Origin: Hydrogenophilales bacterium
Lineage (GTDB): Bacteria > Pseudomonadota > Gammaproteobacteria > Burkholderiales > Thiobacteraceae
Length of the DNA stretch: 64,000 nucleotides
Direction of reading: 5' to 3'
NCBI GenBank assembly: GCA_016235775.1
Contig: JACRIU010000008.1
Location: 1-64,000, forward strand
The notes under the pieces were generated by a model, which did not search any database, had not been told where the DNA came from, and saw only the letters and a program-made list of their open reading frames with translations. The translations under genes were made by a program, and so were the position numbers. Positions 60,472 through 64,000 of this stretch are shown in pieces. Each line of letters opens with the position of its first letter. Position 1 is the stretch's first letter.

Positions 60472-62013
60472 ATGTCCACCAAAATTCTCGCCAGCCTGTC
60501 CGCGCGCAAAGCCTGCTTTGCCTTGTTTAAGCATGGCGGTCTGACCGGTTTCACCGCTTACGACAACGACGACCGCGCCTTGCGCGCCTTCGGCGAGTTG
60601 ATCGCGCGCCACCCGGATGCGCCGGTGTATCTGATGGTGGACACGGTGGAGGAAGAATACCGCACCGAGCTCATGCCGCATGTATGGGGCGGCGCGCGGC
60701 GCGAGATGTCCAAGCGCAAGCTCGCGCAACTGTTTCGCACCGTGCCTTATCGCGCGGCCTGGCTGCAGGGCCGCGACAGCGCCGCGGGCAAGCGGCGCGA
60801 TGATGTGTATTTGTTTCTCGCGCTGAATTCCGGCGACTTGCTGCGGCCCTATCTCGAATACATTCATTCACGCCGCGCGCCACTGGCCGGTATTTTCCTT
60901 TTGCCGCAAGTGACGCAGGCGCTGGCGTCGCGCCTCAAGTGCGACACCGCGGGCGTGCTGCTGGTTTCGCGCCAGCAGGGCGGCCTGCGCCAAAGTTTCT
61001 TTTTGCAGGGCCGCCTGCGCATCAGCCGCTTGACCCCGCTCGACCCGCTGGGCGAGCCGGCCACGGCCGAATCCTATGCGGCGGAAGTTGAAAAGAGCCG
61101 GCTATTTCTCTACAACAGCCGGCTGCTGCCGCGTGAAGCGCGCTTGACCGTGCTCATCCTCGACATCGACGACGGCTTGGCGCAAGTGCCGGGTTTGTTG
61201 AGTCAAGACGCGTCCTTTCACTGCCAGCGCCTCGGGTTTGAACAATTGCGTGCGGCATTGAGCTTAGGGCCGGCCGATCTGCCGCGCGACCCGGAAGCGC
61301 TGCATCTATTATTGCTGGGTAAATATCCGCCGCAAGCAAGCCTGGCCGAGCCGCGTCTCACCGGCGATTTCACCTCGCACCAGTTGCGCACCGGTTTGTA
61401 TGCCATCAGTCTGGCCATCGCCGTCACGGCGCTCGCTTGGAGCGGGTACAACTTGTATCGCGGCTATGCCAATCAATCCGCGACGCAAAGCGCCATCGCC
61501 GATACCGCGCGCTACCGCACTCAATATGCGGAAGCAGCCAAGCAGTTTCCGGCGGCGCCGGTGGCCGCCGAACATTTGCGCCAAGCGGTAGAAGTCGCGG
61601 ATCAGATCAAGAAATTTGCGCGCACGCCCGAACCTTTCATGCAGTTGCTGGGCCTTGTGTTGAGCGAGTTCCCGCAAATCGAACTCAGCCGCCTCGACTG
61701 GCGCTATGCCTCGACCACCGCCGCGCCGCAATCATCCGCCGGCGGCGTCAGCCCGAGCGCGTGGCAACAGCAGGGCGAGATCGAGGCGGAGATACGCCCC
61801 TTCAACGGCGATTACCGCGCCGCCTTGCTGTTGATCGAGCGCTTCGCGGCACGCTTGCGCGCGCAGCCCAATGTGGCGGGCGTCAGTATCGTCAAGCTGC
61901 CGCTCAATCTGGATCCGGCCAGCACGCTCAGCGGCAGCACGCAAGATAGCTCGGACGCCAAGCCGGGCGCGGCGCAATTCAAGCTCGGCATCGTGATCAG
62001 GCGCGAGTCATGA
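60472..62013 (+). CDS. MshI/PilMN-like pilus biogenesis protein
   Basis: Position between MshG- and MshJ-like genes; single TM at GLYAISLAIAVTALAWSGYNLY. Confidence 0.75.
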   Translation: MSTKILASLSARKACFALFKHGGLTGFTAYDNDDRALRAFGELIARHPDAPVYLMVDTVEEEYRTELMPHVWGGARREMSKRKLAQLFRTVPYRAAWLQGRDSAAGKRRDDVYLFLALNSGDLLRPYLEYIHSRRAPLAGIFLLPQVTQALASRLKCDTAGVLLVSRQQGGLRQSFFLQGRLRISRLTPLDPLGEPATAESYAAEVEKSRLFLYNSRLLPREARLTVLILDIDDGLAQVPGLLSQDASFHCQRLGFEQLRAALSLGPADLPRDPEALHLLLLGKYPPQASLAEPRLTGDFTSHQLRTGLYAISLAIAVTALAWSGYNLYRGYANQSATQSAIADTARYRTQYAEAAKQFPAAPVAAEHLRQAVEVADQIKKFARTPEPFMQLLGLVLSEFPQIELSRLDWRYASTTAAPQSSAGGVSPSAWQQQGEIEAEIRPFNGDYRAALLLIERFAARLRAQPNVAGVSIVKLPLNLDPASTLSGSTQDSSDAKPGAAQFKLGIVIRRES

Positions 62014-62627
62014 AGCTCAAAGAATTCAACTGGCGTATCCTGCGCACACCCTTGTTGGTGCTGTTGGGCAGCCTGGCCGCCTCTTCCGCCTGGGTTTATT
62101 TCTCCCACCAATGGACCAACAGCACACGGCAAACACTCGAACGCGAACGCGTAGTGCTCAACGGTATCCGTCAAAAATCCACCCAAGCGGATCAGGAAAA
62201 ACTGCTCATCCAACGCTATCGCGACGCCTATGAGGATTTGCAAAAAAGCGGCGCGGTTGGGCCGGAGCAGCGCGTCAATTGGCTCGATGCCCTGCGCAGC
62301 GCAAGCCAAACCGTGCGCAGCCTGGGGGTGGATTATCAGCTCAGCCAGCAAACGGCTTCGCCCATCAAGCTCGATACCGGCGCGTATAAATTGCAGCAAT
62401 CGACTATGAAGCTGCGCATCAAATTGCTGCACGAGGGGGATTTGCCGAGCTTTTTAAGCGCCTTGGATGCGGAGCGGCCTGGACTCTATTTACTCCAAAG
62501 CTGTAGTTTGACGCGCAGTTCGGGCGGCGCTTTCAGCGTGCGCTATGAGCCAAAATTGGCCGCGGAATGCGAGTTGCTCTGGCTGTCCCTGATCGAAGCC
62601 GGTGCTGCGGAGGCGACGAAAAAATGA
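62010..62627 (+). CDS. MshJ/PilO-like protein
   Basis: TM near the N-terminus and coiled coil; 4-nt overlaps on both sides. Confidence 0.75.
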   Translation: MKLKEFNWRILRTPLLVLLGSLAASSAWVYFSHQWTNSTRQTLERERVVLNGIRQKSTQADQEKLLIQRYRDAYEDLQKSGAVGPEQRVNWLDALRSASQTVRSLGVDYQLSQQTASPIKLDTGAYKLQQSTMKLRIKLLHEGDLPSFLSALDAERPGLYLLQSCSLTRSSGGAFSVRYEPKLAAECELLWLSLIEAGAAEATKK

Positions 62628-63322
62628 AAATCAAAAAAACCATTTGCCACAGAGAGCACAGAGGTCACAGAGAAAACCCGCGGGCAATCTCTCCCTTTGC
62701 AAAAGGGAGGCTAGGAGGGATTTTTAGAAGAAGCAAAATGTGCTATGCATTGACAATTTCAATACAAAACCATGCGTGCACTGTGATTTTCTCTGTGATC
62801 TCTGTGTCCTCTGCGGCAAGAATTTTTGTTCCTAGAAAGCGGCACCTAGCATTGCTGTTTATTTGCGCATTCCCGCTCTTAGCCCAAGCCGAAACGCTCG
62901 GCCGCTTGTTCCATACCCCGGAACAGCGCGCCCTGCTCGACCTCGCGCGCAAATCCACCCCCTTGAATGCGAGCGGCGAACCGGATGCGGCCAGCGGGCA
63001 AGGCCTGTCGGTTAGCGGCATCGTCACCCGCAGCGACGGCAAACGCAGCACTTGGGTTAACGGCCGCTTGGAACACGATGCCGCCATCACCGGAAAACAA
63101 GATCGCACCCAAGTGTGGGTCAAGCTCCCCGGTGGCGAAGTCAAACTGAAAGTCGGCCAAAGCCTCGATCCGGCCACCGGCCAAGTGGCCGAGGGTTATC
63201 GCCGCGCGCCGCCGCCCGAGCCTGCCGCCGCCAAACCCGCACCCCCCAAAGCCCCCACCAAAGCGCCTGTTCCGGCCACCCGCGATGACAACGCCGAGCC
63301 AGATCAACCCGCCACGCAGTAG
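62624..63322 (+). CDS. MshK/PilP-like periplasmic protein with repeat-derived N-terminus
   Basis: C-terminal IVTRSDGKRSTWVNGRLEHD...VKLKVGQSLDPATGQV; ATG at 62624 overlaps the upstream TGA. Confidence 0.75.
   Translation: MKIKKTICHREHRGHRENPRAISPFAKGRLGGIFRRSKMCYALTISIQNHACTVIFSVISVSSAARIFVPRKRHLALLFICAFPLLAQAETLGRLFHTPEQRALLDLARKSTPLNASGEPDAASGQGLSVSGIVTRSDGKRSTWVNGRLEHDAAITGKQDRTQVWVKLPGGEVKLKVGQSLDPATGQVAEGYRRAPPPEPAAAKPAPPKAPTKAPVPATRDDNAEPDQPATQ
62647..62816. repeat. CACAGAG inverted element, copy E, with nested AGGGAGG-type half repeat
   Basis: Arm 62647-62672, 118-nt interior (including CTCCCTTTGCAAAAGGGAGGCTAGGAGGGATTTTT), arm 62791-62816. Confidence 0.94.
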
Positions 63323-64000
63323 CCGGCAGCAGCGCGGCGCAGCCATCATCATCATGGTCTTGATCTTGATGCTGGGCCTGATCACGCTTTTTACTTTTCG
63401 CTTGGATCGGAGGGGGCCGGAGTTGGAGGCCGATCGGAAAACGGCGCTGGCGTTGGCGCAGGCGAAGGAGGCGTTGTTGGGGCGGGCCTCAAGCGATAAC
63501 CATCCAGGAAGTTTGCCTTGCCCGGATACCGACGATGACGGTGCCACTCAGGCTTTCGTCGGAATCAATTGCCCGAGTTATATTGGTCGGTTGCCGTGGC
63601 GCGATCTCGGGCTGCCCGATCTGCGTGATGGCCAGGGTGAGCGCCTATGGTACAAGTTGTCCAGAAATTTCCGTGATCATGCCAACCCCATCAACGCGAC
63701 GACAACGGGTACGCTTTCTATTTCCGGAACCGGCGCCATGAATGGGCTCACGGCTATTGTTTTCTCCCCTGGGGCGCCTCTTGCCAATCAGGTACGCGAT
63801 CTAGCTCACATGAACGACTTAACCGCTTATCTCGAAGGCTACGCGACTGTAGCGGATTTGAATTTCAATGCCTCCCCAGGCGGCCCCATCAATGATCATT
63901 CGATCTCTATCAGTCCAATCGAGATCGTAAATAAAGCGGTTCCACGCGTGGCAGCGGAAATACGCGATGCATTGTCGTCCATCCCCTATCCAATGATGCA
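63285..64000 (+). CDS. Prepilin/PilX-like protein of the MSHA cluster, truncated by window edge
   Basis: Manual translation MTTPSQINPPRSSRQQRGAAIIIMVLILMLGLITLFTFRLDRRGPELEADRKTALALAQAKEALLGRA, open to the window end; absent from the ORF track. Confidence 0.75.
   Translation, partial: MTTPSQINPPRSSRQQRGAAIIIMVLILMLGLITLFTFRLDRRGPELEADRKTALALAQAKEALLGRASSDNHPGSLPCPDTDDDGATQAFVGINCPSYIGRLPWRDLGLPDLRDGQGERLWYKLSRNFRDHANPINATTTGTLSISGTGAMNGLTAIVFSPGAPLANQVRDLAHMNDLTAYLEGYATVADLNFNASPGGPINDHSISISPIEIVNKAVPRVAAEIRDALSSIPYPMM

Overview
This 64 kb window is a high-GC chromosomal segment that looks betaproteobacterial. From the left it holds: (1) the distal spc and alpha ribosomal operons (rplF to rplQ, with secY, infA, rpmJ and rpoA); (2) housekeeping genes (SAM hydroxide adenosyltransferase, a GspE/PilB-type ATPase, uvrA, a YajR-like MFS transporter, ssb, prlC, xth, pyrR-pyrB-pyrC', ruvX, yqgE, murA, ibaG, mlaFEDCB); (3) a BglII-like type II restriction-modification pair; (4) an accessory stretch at about 25.8-32.8 kb with a PdsS/PdsR-like two-component pair (no sortase visible), a TacA/TacT-like toxin-antitoxin pair, a secreted orphan, and DUF2442 and ORF6N proteins; (5) a VapBC-like pair and a PrsR-like sigma-54 regulator; (6) an MSHA-type pilus cluster running off the right edge. 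The most interesting signal is a set of dispersed intergenic elements with fixed geometry. Five copies have 26-nt arms made of three CACAGAG heptamers at a 9-nt period, facing three CTCTGTG heptamers. Four of these have interiors of exactly 74 nt despite strongly diverged sequence. The fifth has 118 nt, and the excess of 44 nt contains a half-copy of a different repeat family. That fifth copy is also read in frame as the N-terminus of an MshK-like gene. Related elements with other heptamers (CACGGAG, CACGAAT, CGCCAAG) occupy other gene junctions. All calls come from reading the sequence; no searches were run.
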